A stretch of 64,000 nt of DNA from the NCBI GenBank assembly GCA_022827095.1, contig JAJDTP010000005.1, positions 711,919-775,918 on the forward strand, written 5' to 3'. The notes under the pieces are model-generated. The model did not search any database and had not been told where the DNA came from. It saw only the letters and a program-made list of their open reading frames with translations. A program made the translations under genes and the position numbers. The first letter of the stretch is position 1; every line of letters starts with the position of its first letter. The stretch is from Dehalococcoidia bacterium. Lineage in GTDB: Bacteria > Chloroflexota > Dehalococcoidia > Lucifugimonadales > UBA3495. This document shows positions 1 through 8,303 of the stretch, piece after piece.

Positions 1-1144
1 CGCCGTCGGTGAAGCGCGTGCTCGTGTTGTGGTAGACCGCGGCCGCATCGACCTCGTTGAGGAACCGCTCGGCCGCGTCGCCGTCCTCGGTCACGATGGC
101 CTCCGAGTGGCCTGACCCGTAGGCCTGGATGTGATCGAGGGCGTCGTCGAGGCTGTCCACTACCTTTACGGCGGCGATGAGCGCCAGGAACTCCCGACCC
201 CAGTCGTCTTCCTGGGCGGGGATGGTGTTCAGGCCAATGTCGGGTCCGAGGATGGTCAAGGCGCGGTGATCGCACCGCATCTCGACGCCGGCTTCTTGCA
301 GACGTCCGGCGATTTCGGGCAGGCAACTCCCGGCAGCCTCGGAATGAACCAGGACGGTGTCCAGGGCGTTGCACACCGTCGGCCGCTGGACCTTGGCGTT
401 GTAAACGATGTTGGCGGCCATGTCGGCGTCGGCGTCGCGGTCGACGTACGTGTGGCAAACACCCATGCCACCGGTCAGAACGGGCATGGTGGCGTTCGCG
501 GCCACGTAGTTGATCAGGCCCGAGCCGCCGCGCGGCACCAGCAAGTTGATCTCATCCTTCATTTGGAGCATGGCGTCGACCAAGGATCGGTCGATGTCAT
601 CTACGAACTGCACGACATCGGTCGAGAGGCCAGCCTCGCCGATAGCCCGGTGAACCAGGTCGATCAGGGCGGTGTTGGACCGCAGGGTTTCCTTACCGCC
701 GCGCAGCAGGCAGGCGTTGCCGGACTTGAGGGCCAATGCGACGATATCGGTGGTGACGTTGGGCCGGCTCTCGTAGATGCTGGCGATAACTCCCAGCGGG
801 ATGCGACGCTTCTGGACGTCCAGGCCGTTTTCAAGGGTGAATCCTTCAATCAGTTCGCCCACGGGATCGTCAAGAGAGGCTACCCGGCGGACGTCGGTAG
901 CCATGTCGTTCAGGCGGTCCGAGGTGAGCAGAAGGCGATCAAGGAAGGCCGCATCGATGCCGTCGGCCTCCGCGTCGCGATAATCGGCCGCGTTGGCGGT
1001 CAGTATCGGCGCCTGCTCGGTCTCCAGGGCGCGGGCGATGTTTTCCAGGGCATGGTTCCTGGTTTCGGCGGGCGTCCGGGCAAGTACAGCGGAGGCGGCC
1101 TGGGCGGCGGTGCCCTGCTTGCGTAAGCGGTCGGCGGCGTTCAT
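1..1144 (-). CDS. proA: Gamma-glutamyl phosphate reductase, C-terminus cut by window edge
   Basis: Second step of proline synthesis: NADPH-dependent reduction of gamma-glutamyl phosphate to glutamate semialdehyde. About 381 residues are visible from the ATG at 1144 down to base 1. The family is usually 415-420 residues, so roughly the last 35 lie outside the window. The aldehyde-dehydrogenase-like fold is supported by RGGKETLRSN, LLVPRGGSGLI and the active-site cysteine in RPTVCNALDTV near residue 257. It starts 34 bases after the proB stop on the same strand, so the two form a proBA operon and supply consecutive enzymes. Confidence 0.96.
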   Translation of the reverse strand, partial: MNAADRLRKQGTAAQAASAVLARTPAETRNHALENIARALETEQAPILTANAADYRDAEADGIDAAFLDRLLLTSDRLNDMATDVRRVASLDDPVGELIEGFTLENGLDVQKRRIPLGVIASIYESRPNVTTDIVALALKSGNACLLRGGKETLRSNTALIDLVHRAIGEAGLSTDVVQFVDDIDRSLVDAMLQMKDEINLLVPRGGSGLINYVAANATMPVLTGGMGVCHTYVDRDADADMAANIVYNAKVQRPTVCNALDTVLVHSEAAGSCLPEIAGRLQEAGVEMRCDHRALTILGPDIGLNTIPAQEDDWGREFLALIAAVKVVDSLDDALDHIQAYGSGHSEAIVTEDGDAAERFLNEVDAAAVYHNTSTRFTDG

Positions 1145-1178
1145 TTGAATTGCTCCCGTTGGGGGTCGTCGATTATGG

Positions 1179-2369
1179 TCAGAGCAGGACCAGGTTGTTG
1201 CGGTGGATCACTTCCTGGCCGTAGTGGTAACCCAGGGTGTCAACGATGCGGTCGGAGCGCATCCCTTGGATGCGTCCCACGTCGGCGGCCGAGTAGTTGG
1301 CGATGCCGCACGCAACGTGGTGATCGGCCAAATCGGATACATAGATGATGTCGCCACGGACGAAATCGCCCACGACGCTGCGGACACCGGCAGGCAACAG
1401 GCTTACCGCGCCGCGCCGGAGGGCAGCAACCGCGCCGTCATCGACGACGACCTGACCCCAATCAGTATCCCCGACCCGCGACAGCATCCAGCGCTTGCGA
1501 GCCTCCAGCTTGCTCTGGGCCGGCTTGAAAAAGGTACCCACCGGCTCGCCGCGAGCGACGCGCAGCAGAGCATCCGGATTTCGCCCCCGGCAGATCGCCA
1601 TGGCGATCCCGGAGGTCGTCACCAGGTGGGCGGCATGGAGCTTGGTGGGCATACCGCCGCGGGCCCAGGCGTTGCGGTGCTCGCCCGCCATGGCGAACAC
1701 GCTGTCGTCGACCGTGTCGACCGTTGCAATGCGCGTGGCCGTGGGATCCGAGCCGGGATCTGCGGTGTATAGGCCGTCCACGTCGGACAGGATGATTAAC
1801 AGATCGGCGTCGATGAGGGCAGCGATCAGGGACGACAGACGGTCGTTGTCGCCGAATATCTCGCCGATTTCGTCGGCGGCCACCACGTCGTTCTCATTGA
1901 CGATGGGGACGACGCCGAGGTCGAGCAGGGACAGCAGCGTGTTGCGCACGTTGAGATAGGACTGCCGCTGGGAAAGGTCGTGGAGGGTGAGCAGCACCTG
2001 GGCGACGCCGATGTCGTGGCTGGCGAACAGGTCGGCGTAGATGTGCATCAGCCGGCTCTGTCCCAGCGCGGCGTAAACCTGCCGGGTTGGGATATCGGGT
2101 ATGGAGGGAGTTTCGGCGGCCGATTGGCGTCCGGCGGCGATGGCGCCGGACGTGACGAGGAGCATCTGGGCCCCGTCCATCTCATGGAGCTGGGCAATCT
2201 GCGATACCAGGTCGCGCATGACGCTGATGTCCAGCGTGTCGCCGGCGTCTCCGGTAAGCACGCTGGTACCGGCCTTGACCACTATGCGGTGGTAGGGAGA
2301 CGCGGGCTTGGCCTCACCGGATTCGAGCGGCAGCGTGGCAGAGTCGGTCATGTGCCGCGAGGTTGACAT
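1179..2369 (-). CDS. proB: Glutamate 5-kinase with C-terminal PUA domain
   Basis: Phosphorylates glutamate to gamma-glutamyl phosphate, the first committed and usually proline-inhibited step of proline synthesis. The N-terminal amino-acid-kinase domain shows VVKAGTSVLTGD, the NENDVVAADEI loop and FGDNDRLSSLIAAL. The last ~110 residues (MLSRVGDTDWGQVVVDDGAVAAL onwards) fit the PUA domain common in full-length ProB. At 396 residues it is slightly longer than the E. coli enzyme (367) because of an N-terminal extension; a second ATG at 2351 (MTDS) is equally possible. It is the first gene of a proBA operon, with an extended -10 motif just upstream. Confidence 0.96.
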   Translation of the reverse strand: MSTSRHMTDSATLPLESGEAKPASPYHRIVVKAGTSVLTGDAGDTLDISVMRDLVSQIAQLHEMDGAQMLLVTSGAIAAGRQSAAETPSIPDIPTRQVYAALGQSRLMHIYADLFASHDIGVAQVLLTLHDLSQRQSYLNVRNTLLSLLDLGVVPIVNENDVVAADEIGEIFGDNDRLSSLIAALIDADLLIILSDVDGLYTADPGSDPTATRIATVDTVDDSVFAMAGEHRNAWARGGMPTKLHAAHLVTTSGIAMAICRGRNPDALLRVARGEPVGTFFKPAQSKLEARKRWMLSRVGDTDWGQVVVDDGAVAALRRGAVSLLPAGVRSVVGDFVRGDIIYVSDLADHHVACGIANYSAADVGRIQGMRSDRIVDTLGYHYGQEVIHRNNLVLL

Positions 2370-2404
2370 TGGCGAGGTCCGGGTTGTTCGTTGGTGGTTA
2401 GTGA

Positions 2405-2413
2405 ATTATATCA
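2405..2413 (-). promoter_or_regulatory. Extended -10 element for proBA
   Basis: On the minus strand the bases read TGATATAAT, a TGn extension followed by a perfect TATAAT. It lies about 35 bases before the proB ATG, which would give a leader of roughly 30 bases. No good -35 is visible, as is usual for extended -10 promoters. Confidence 0.55.
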
Positions 2414-2578
2414 CCAGGGTTTGACGGACCGTCCGAAAAACCCATGCCGGCGTTCGCGGGAGGACTGCCGACGCGGTCGACTTGCTAGTGCGGGATTATG
2501 GACAACCGATGCTACACAGCGTTGGGTGTCAATTGGACGAATTTACATAACGTCGGACAAGTGCCAAGAATCCGGGAG

Positions 2579-2690
2579 ATTACAATCGCGAGGCAATTGC
2601 GGCGCGGCGGTCCCGTCGCCGCAGCAACCGCTTCCACGCCGCGGGTCTCTTCTAGACCAACGGGACCGCCGCGCTCCACTCGCAATGACA
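2579..2690 (-). repeat. Palindromic intergenic repeat of GTCATTGCGAG type
   Basis: Arms GCGCGGCGGTCCCGT at 2602-2616 and its perfect complement at 2660-2674 enclose a 43-base loop. The loop contains a smaller inverted repeat (GGTCT at 2644-2648, AGACC at 2654-2658). On the minus strand the element begins GTCATTGCGAG (2679-2689), the same opening as the repeats at 52236 and 54377. It could form a cruciform or RNA hairpin. It has no coding capacity. Confidence 0.65.
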
Positions 2691-2730
2691 CTTTTCCCCA
2701 AGAGCCTGCACAGTTTCCGTGGCGGCACGC

Positions 2731-2760
2731 TTGGACACGGGACGCAAACGGGCGTACAAT
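2731..2760 (+). promoter_or_regulatory. Likely mfd promoter
   Basis: TTGGAC (2731-2736) and TACAAT (2755-2760) are separated by 18 bases, a reasonable sigma-70-type pair. The start of mfd lies 74 bases after the -10. The same TTGGAC-18-TAnnAT arrangement recurs at 50826. Confidence 0.5.
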
Positions 2761-2834
2761 TTTCGCGCGGGGCTGGCCCATGGTCAGTCCCGTATCGGCG
2801 TGTAAACAACCACCAACTTATCTCTGGGTGAAAA

Positions 2835-5800
2835 ATGGCGCTTACCGGACTGCTTTCACTGTTTGCGGCACAACCGAGGATGCGGCAGCATCTGCGGAAC
2901 CTGGAGCGGCCCGGCGCGAGCGGGAATCTGGCAATCGACGGCGACCATCAGGCAGCGTACGTCGGGGCGCTTTGGCAATTGCAACAGCGGCCCGTTGTAG
3001 TGATCGCTCCCCGACTGGAGGACGCCCGGCGCCTTCACGACCAACTCCTGGAATACCTGGGCGATGAGGCTCCGGTGCACCTGTTGCCCGAGCCGGAGGT
3101 TTTGCCCTTCGAGCGGCTGGCGGTCGACGCGCGAACGGGCAACCAGCGTTTGTCCGCGCTGGCAGCGCTGGCGAGTTATGACCCCACGGAGGCGGACGGC
3201 GCAATACCGCTGGTAGTCACTTCGCTGGCGTCGGCGCTGCGGTTGACGCTTTCCCCGGAACAGGCGACCGGTCGCCATCCGAGCATGGAATACGCCCACG
3301 AATTGACGAAAGGCCGGAGAATCGGGTCAATCGACGCGCTGCTCGCCGCCTGGGTCGAACTGGGGTATCAACGGGAGCCGCAGGTGGAAGTGCCGGGCAC
3401 CTTCAGCCTGCGGGGTGGCATCCTGGACGTTTTCCCTACCAACGCCGGCCTGCCCTACCGAGTGGAGATGTGGGACGATGAAGTCGACACCATCCGGCGT
3501 TTCGACCCGGAGACCCAGCGATCGGTGGGCGATGCTGACCGCGTTGCCATCGTGCCAGCCCGCGAGCAACTGCCCGAGCTTTGCGACGCCGTCTGGTTCG
3601 ACGAGCGGCGTGGCAGGATAGATCTCAGCGCGTGCAGCGGTTCCACCGTTGCCCGGTTCCAGGAAGAGCTGGCGCATCTGCTTACCGAGCCGAACCCGGA
3701 GACACTGGCCTTTTACAACGGGTTCCTCAACCGTCACACGCTTGCCGATTACCTGCCGGCTGACACCATCGTTGTGATGGACCGGCCCAACCGGTTGGCT
3801 GGGGAAGCGGAGGAGCAGGAGGCAAAGTACGAGCAGCAGCGGGCCAACCGGCAGGACCGGGGCGAACTTCCCTACGGGTTTCCGTCGCCGTCCACAGATT
3901 GGGACAGCATCACTCTTAGGGTGCACACTGCGGGCGCAACCACGGTGAGTATGGAGCGCTGGGGCACCGAAGACTCGCCAACTATGTTACAGCCGCTGCC
4001 GGACCAGAGCGCGGGGTTGACCTACTTCACCGATGATGTGGCGGACAGGGTCGCCTGCGGCGGGGCGGCGGTCGCGGTCACGCAACATGCCGCGCGATTG
4101 GTCCAGGTGCTGGAGGAGGCTGGGGTCTCCGCGACGCTGGCAGACGACGTGACGGCCCGGCCGAGAGCCGGCCGTGTGCAGGTCTTGACCGGCGCGTTGA
4201 GCAAGGGTTGGCAGACGGAAGCAACGGACAACGATCCGGCGGTAGCCGTGTACAGCGACGCGGAACTGTTCGGCACGGTAAAGCGCCGCAGCTATCGCCC
4301 GTCTCGCACTCGGCGGGACCTGGGGGACGCGGTGTCCCTGGGGGACCTGACGCCGGGCAGCTTCGTGGTGCACATCGACCACGGTGTCGCCAAATTCGTG
4401 GGAACAACGCACCTGGAATCCACCGGCGACGATCGGGAGTACCTGGTCCTGGAATACGCCGAGGACGACCGGCTTTACGTGCCCACCGAACAGTTGGACC
4501 GCCTGGGAACGTACGTGGCCGCCACGGACCAGCCGCCGACCCTCACCCGCCTTGGCGGCAGCGAATGGCAGCGGATCAAGGAACGCGCCAAAGACGCCGC
4601 TCGGGAGATCGCCGAGGAGTTGCTCCGGCTCTACGCTGTCCGGGAAACCGTGAGCGGTCACCGCTTCGGACCGGACGCCGCCTGGCAGAGGGACCTGGAA
4701 GATTCGTTCCCGTACCAGGAAACGCCCGATCAGATGCAGGCCATCGACGAAGTCAAGAACGACATGGAAGCCGACAGGCCTATGGACCGGCTGATCTGCG
4801 GCGACGTAGGTTACGGCAAGACCGAGGTCGCGCTGCGGGCAGCCTTCAAGACGGTGAACGAGGGTATGCAGGTGGCCATACTGGTGCCGACCACCGTGCT
4901 GGCCCAGCAGCACTACGCCACCTTCGCCGAGAGGCTCGCCCCCTATCCGGTGAAGGTGGAGGTCCTGAGCCGGTTCCGGACGCAGAAAGAGCAGGACGAG
5001 GTGGTGGAAGCGGCAAAGTCCGGCATGGTCGATGTCGTCATTGGTACGCACCGCATCCTGCAAAAGGACGTGGGCTTCAAAAATCTAGGACTGGTGATCA
5101 TCGACGAGGAGCACCGCTTCGGCGTTGCCCACAAGGAACGCCTGAAGCAGATGCGGGCGGAAGTCGACGTAATGACGCTGAGCGCGACGCCCATTCCCCG
5201 CACCCTGCACATGGCATTGGCCGGCGTGCGGGACATGAGCGTGATCCACACCCCGCCGGAAGCACGGTTGCCAGTCAAGACCTTCGTCTCGGAAGACAGC
5301 GCGGAACCGGTGCGCGAGGCGATTCTGCGGGAGCTGGAGCGCGACGGCCAGGTGTTCTTTCTGCACAACCGGGTGCGGACGATTCACAACATCGCCGAAG
5401 AGCTGGGCAAGCTGGTACCAGAGGCCCGGATACTGGTGGGTCATGGTCAGATGCCCGAATCGGAGTTGGAAGACGTGATGGTGGCGTTCGCCAATCGCGA
5501 GGCGGATGTCCTGGTCTGCACCACCATCATCGAGTCGGGCCTGGATATGCCCAACGTGAACACCATCATCATCGACCGGGCGGACCGGTTCGGACTGGCC
5601 CAGCTCTACCAACTGCGCGGGCGGGTCGGCCGGGGCGACCACCGCGCGTACGCCTACCTGCTCCTGCCGGACAGCCAGGAGATCACCGAGGCGGCCAGCA
5701 AGCGCATCCACGCCATCCTCGAAGCCAACGAACTGGGTGCCGGGTTCCGCATCGCCATGCGCGACCTGGAGATCCGCGGCGCGGGGAACCTGCTGGGCGC

Positions 5801-6473
5801 AGACCAGAGCGGGCAGATCCACGCGGTGGGCCTCAACCTGTACTCAGAGTTGCTCAACCAGGCGGTGCAGGACCTGGCAAACCGGGATACCGGAGAGACC
5901 ACGGCGGAAACGCAGCCCCCTCCGAGGATCGATCTACAGGTGCCGGCATTCATACCGCCGGGCTATATCGAGCACATGCCGGCCCGGCTGGCGTTTTACC
6001 AGAGGCTGTCCAACATCACCGACCGGTCGCAGCTCGCGGCGGTTCAGTCGGACATGGAAGACCGGTTCGGCCCGGTGCCTCCGGAGGTGAGCCACCTGCT
6101 GGCGGTTACCGACTTGCGCTGCCTCGGCTCGACCGCGGGGGTTGAATCGATTGCGGCCGGCAGTGACGGAATCATCACGGTCGTTTTCCGGCATCCCGTG
6201 GGGGACGCGCGGCAAGCGTTGCAGAACAAGATGGGACGCGGCGTCCGCGTCGGCCGGCGTGATATGGAAGTGCGGACCGCCGGCGACACGGATTTCGGCA
6301 TGGCGCGTCTGGGACGAGCGCTGCGTCGGGTGGCCTCGTTTGTCGACGAGATGCGAGCCGCCATGGAAGCGGCGGCGGAATCGGCTCAGACCGAAGCCCC
6401 AACCTCGCCGGAGCCATCGCCCCGCGGCAGGAGGCGACGACGCCCGGCGAGGCAACCGGTGGCGGTCGATTGA
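2835..6473 (+). CDS. mfd: Transcription-repair coupling factor Mfd
   Basis: ATP-dependent translocase that displaces RNA polymerase stalled at DNA lesions and recruits UvrA. At 1212 residues it is slightly longer than E. coli Mfd (1148). Domains in order: UvrB-like N-terminal module; RNA-polymerase-interacting domain around residues 490-580 (GSFVVHIDHGVAKFVG); superfamily 2 helicase with Walker A GDVGYGKTEVAL near 655, DEEH box in IIDEEHRFGV near 756, TLSATPIPRTLHMAL, and RFGLAQLYQLRGRVGRG of motif VI; then the C-terminal TRCF domain from about 1020. The arginine-rich tail (RGRRRRRPAR) is an extension. Its stop lies 3 bases from that of the convergent DUF4349 gene. Confidence 0.97.
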   Translation: MALTGLLSLFAAQPRMRQHLRNLERPGASGNLAIDGDHQAAYVGALWQLQQRPVVVIAPRLEDARRLHDQLLEYLGDEAPVHLLPEPEVLPFERLAVDARTGNQRLSALAALASYDPTEADGAIPLVVTSLASALRLTLSPEQATGRHPSMEYAHELTKGRRIGSIDALLAAWVELGYQREPQVEVPGTFSLRGGILDVFPTNAGLPYRVEMWDDEVDTIRRFDPETQRSVGDADRVAIVPAREQLPELCDAVWFDERRGRIDLSACSGSTVARFQEELAHLLTEPNPETLAFYNGFLNRHTLADYLPADTIVVMDRPNRLAGEAEEQEAKYEQQRANRQDRGELPYGFPSPSTDWDSITLRVHTAGATTVSMERWGTEDSPTMLQPLPDQSAGLTYFTDDVADRVACGGAAVAVTQHAARLVQVLEEAGVSATLADDVTARPRAGRVQVLTGALSKGWQTEATDNDPAVAVYSDAELFGTVKRRSYRPSRTRRDLGDAVSLGDLTPGSFVVHIDHGVAKFVGTTHLESTGDDREYLVLEYAEDDRLYVPTEQLDRLGTYVAATDQPPTLTRLGGSEWQRIKERAKDAAREIAEELLRLYAVRETVSGHRFGPDAAWQRDLEDSFPYQETPDQMQAIDEVKNDMEADRPMDRLICGDVGYGKTEVALRAAFKTVNEGMQVAILVPTTVLAQQHYATFAERLAPYPVKVEVLSRFRTQKEQDEVVEAAKSGMVDVVIGTHRILQKDVGFKNLGLVIIDEEHRFGVAHKERLKQMRAEVDVMTLSATPIPRTLHMALAGVRDMSVIHTPPEARLPVKTFVSEDSAEPVREAILRELERDGQVFFLHNRVRTIHNIAEELGKLVPEARILVGHGQMPESELEDVMVAFANREADVLVCTTIIESGLDMPNVNTIIIDRADRFGLAQLYQLRGRVGRGDHRAYAYLLLPDSQEITEAASKRIHAILEANELGAGFRIAMRDLEIRGAGNLLGADQSGQIHAVGLNLYSELLNQAVQDLANRDTGETTAETQPPPRIDLQVPAFIPPGYIEHMPARLAFYQRLSNITDRSQLAAVQSDMEDRFGPVPPEVSHLLAVTDLRCLGSTAGVESIAAGSDGIITVVFRHPVGDARQALQNKMGRGVRVGRRDMEVRTAGDTDFGMARLGRALRRVASFVDEMRAAMEAAAESAQTEAPTSPEPSPRGRRRRRPARQPVAVD

Positions 6474-6476
6474 GTG

Positions 6477-8105
6477 CTACTCGTTGGTCGCGACTTCCAG
6501 GTCTGCGACCGTCCTGACGCCCGCCGGGCGCTTGCGTCGCCGCCGGAGCAGCAGGACGATTGCCCCAACGATGACGGCGGCGATCACGACGATGATGGCG
6601 GCGATGACAATCAACGCCACCTCGAAGTCCGAATCGTCGGTGTAAACCGAGACGCTGAGACGGGCGTCCGGGGCGTCTTCAGTTGGACTCTGACCTGCCG
6701 CGGTATATCCCCAGTGGTCGATTTCGCCAAGTCCCGCACCGTATTCCATCACGTCTCTCAGGTTGGAGGAGTTGACCACCAGGGCCATTTCTAACGAAAC
6801 GTACTCGTCCTGATCACGCCTGACTTCGTGCCAATTGTCCACGTACCCGCCGAGCGATTCCGCCCTCGCCCTGATCTGCTCAGCGACAGTAAGTGGATCC
6901 GCCGCTGACAGGGACAGCGACGCCTCCAGGTCCACGTTGGAACGGATGGCCAGGCTGAAGCGGGCGTTTGGGACCTCGTTGATCGGAGCCGGTCCCACGG
7001 AGGTGAGCTGCCGGCCCGACGCCGCCCCCAGGGTTGCTGCGTAGTCCATCAAGGGAGAGAGGTCGGCGGGTTTGACGAATACGACCAGATCAACCGCACG
7101 ACCCTGTCCTTCGTCGTACGAACGCTTCCGGCCCACGTAACCTTCCAGCGCGTTGACGCGGGCTACGACGGCATCCGCCGCGGCGGACGGATCACCCGTG
7201 GACAGTTGCAGACTGCCCACCGGCGGATCGGCGGCATACTGGGCGGGCAGGCGCAGGTTGACGGTGATCAGCGAGGTCGCGACGCGGCCCGTAAGATCAC
7301 GCTGGGTCGCTTCGACGTGCTCGATGTCGGAACGAACTTCGGCGATGCGTTGCTCGATCTCGATGATGTCCTCGACTGTGGGCGCGTTTTCCAGCAGCGT
7401 GACGAGGCGTTCCTCCTGGGCGTACCAGGCGGTGAGCCGAGCTTGATTGTCGATCAGCCTTTCGGTCACATCCGTCGAGGACACTCCCTCGTCGGTGACA
7501 CGTCCCAGGGAGCGGAGAGAATCCAGGCCGCTGTTGAGGCGGTCGGCGGGAACACGGATACGCACGGTGGCGGAACGGTACCCCGCTTCGCCGTAGACTT
7601 CGGAGGATTCAACCCAACCTCCACTCTGGGCCGCCAGCGACTCCACCTGCCGGACTGTCGCGTCGATGTTCGTGACCTCAAGACTCATCCACGATTCCAC
7701 GATCAGCTTGCGCGCGGATTGGGGTTGAGGCGAATCGGAAGCCCGGGGCTGTTGCGGTCGCTGCGCAGCGGACTGCTGTGACGCGGCAATCGGAGCAGGC
7801 GTCGGAGCGGCGGCGGCAGCCATCTGGGCGGCGGGCGCCGCTGTGGCGGCGATACCGGGCTGGCGGCTGAAACGATCAGATCCATCGGCTCCGGCAGGAC
7901 CGGGCGCGCCGGCAGGGCCTGCTTCTCCCGCCGGACCCGCCTCGCGCATTGCAAACTCGCGAACGGTTGCGGAGTCTTCTGCGTAATGTTGCGCTTCGGT
8001 CATCACCGAGGCTGGCGCCCCTGCCCCTCCGCAGGCGAGCGCAAAAACCGTTACAACCGTGATGAAGAAGGGCAACCATGTCCTTCTCAAGATTCCGATA
8101 CGCAT
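6477..8105 (-). CDS. DUF4349 lipoprotein with collagen-like stretch
   Basis: A 542-residue envelope protein of unknown function. The ATG at 8105 gives a short basic N-terminus, a hydrophobic segment and a lipobox ending ALAC, so a lipid-anchored product is likely. Then come six Gly-X-Y triplets (GPAGEAGPAGAPGPAGADG), an Ala/Pro/Gln-rich linker, and the DUF4349 core starting near RKLIVESWMSLEV with a predicted coiled coil (VEDIIEIEQRIAEVRSDIEHVEATQ). The second half seems to repeat the motif of residues around LESLGGYV. A transmembrane helix near the C-terminus is followed by RRRRKR. DUF4349 proteins are often membrane anchored at one end; both a lipobox and a C-terminal helix is unusual. The frame stays open upstream of 8105 through the tRNA, which is not coding. 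Confidence 0.85.
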   Translation of the reverse strand: MRIGILRRTWLPFFITVVTVFALACGGAGAPASVMTEAQHYAEDSATVREFAMREAGPAGEAGPAGAPGPAGADGSDRFSRQPGIAATAAPAAQMAAAAAPTPAPIAASQQSAAQRPQQPRASDSPQPQSARKLIVESWMSLEVTNIDATVRQVESLAAQSGGWVESSEVYGEAGYRSATVRIRVPADRLNSGLDSLRSLGRVTDEGVSSTDVTERLIDNQARLTAWYAQEERLVTLLENAPTVEDIIEIEQRIAEVRSDIEHVEATQRDLTGRVATSLITVNLRLPAQYAADPPVGSLQLSTGDPSAAADAVVARVNALEGYVGRKRSYDEGQGRAVDLVVFVKPADLSPLMDYAATLGAASGRQLTSVGPAPINEVPNARFSLAIRSNVDLEASLSLSAADPLTVAEQIRARAESLGGYVDNWHEVRRDQDEYVSLEMALVVNSSNLRDVMEYGAGLGEIDHWGYTAAGQSPTEDAPDARLSVSVYTDDSDFEVALIVIAAIIVVIAAVIVGAIVLLLRRRRKRPAGVRTVADLEVATNE

Positions 8106-8179
8106 GTCAACAGCCCCCTTGCCACTGCCCATCATACGCAATCCCGCCGCCAGCGGTTTGCGAGGCTGGCCTGCGGGTA

Positions 8180-8188
8180 TGCTACAAT
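8180..8188 (+). promoter_or_regulatory. Extended -10 for tRNA-Pro
   Basis: TGCTACAAT ends 11 bases before the mature 5' end of tRNA-Pro, the spacing expected for a tRNA promoter with a very short leader. Confidence 0.55.
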
Positions 8189-8199
8189 TTGAACATAGT

Positions 8200-8275
8200 C
8201 GGGGTGTAGCGCAGTGGCTAGCGCGCCACGTTCGGGACGTGGAGGTCGGTGGTTCGAATCCACTCACCCCGACCA
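8200..8275 (+). tRNA. tRNA-Pro (anticodon CGG), CCA encoded
   Basis: A cloverleaf folds cleanly: acceptor CGGGGTG/CACCCCG (7 pairs), D stem GCGC/GCGC, anticodon stem CCACG/CGTGG with loop TTCGGGA (anticodon CGG), and T arm GGTGG-TTCGAAT-CCACT with a G-T end pair. The discriminator is A and the 3' CCA is encoded at 8273-8275. Confidence 0.97.
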
Positions 8276-8303
8276 TTATTTTTGCCCGAACAGGAGGGAC
8301 GTG

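Larger units (their letters stand above)
2370..2834. other. proB-mfd divergent intergenic region
   Basis: This 465-base stretch holds the proBA -10, a palindromic repeat at about 2579-2690, and a -35/-10 pair for mfd. Short open frames cross it on both strands, but their compositions change over the repeat and I see no convincing gene. Confidence 0.6.

Noticed and set aside
4208-6145. A long plus-strand frame inside mfd
   Set aside because: It is the +1 frame of mfd and contains only Arg/Gly/Pro-rich sequence.
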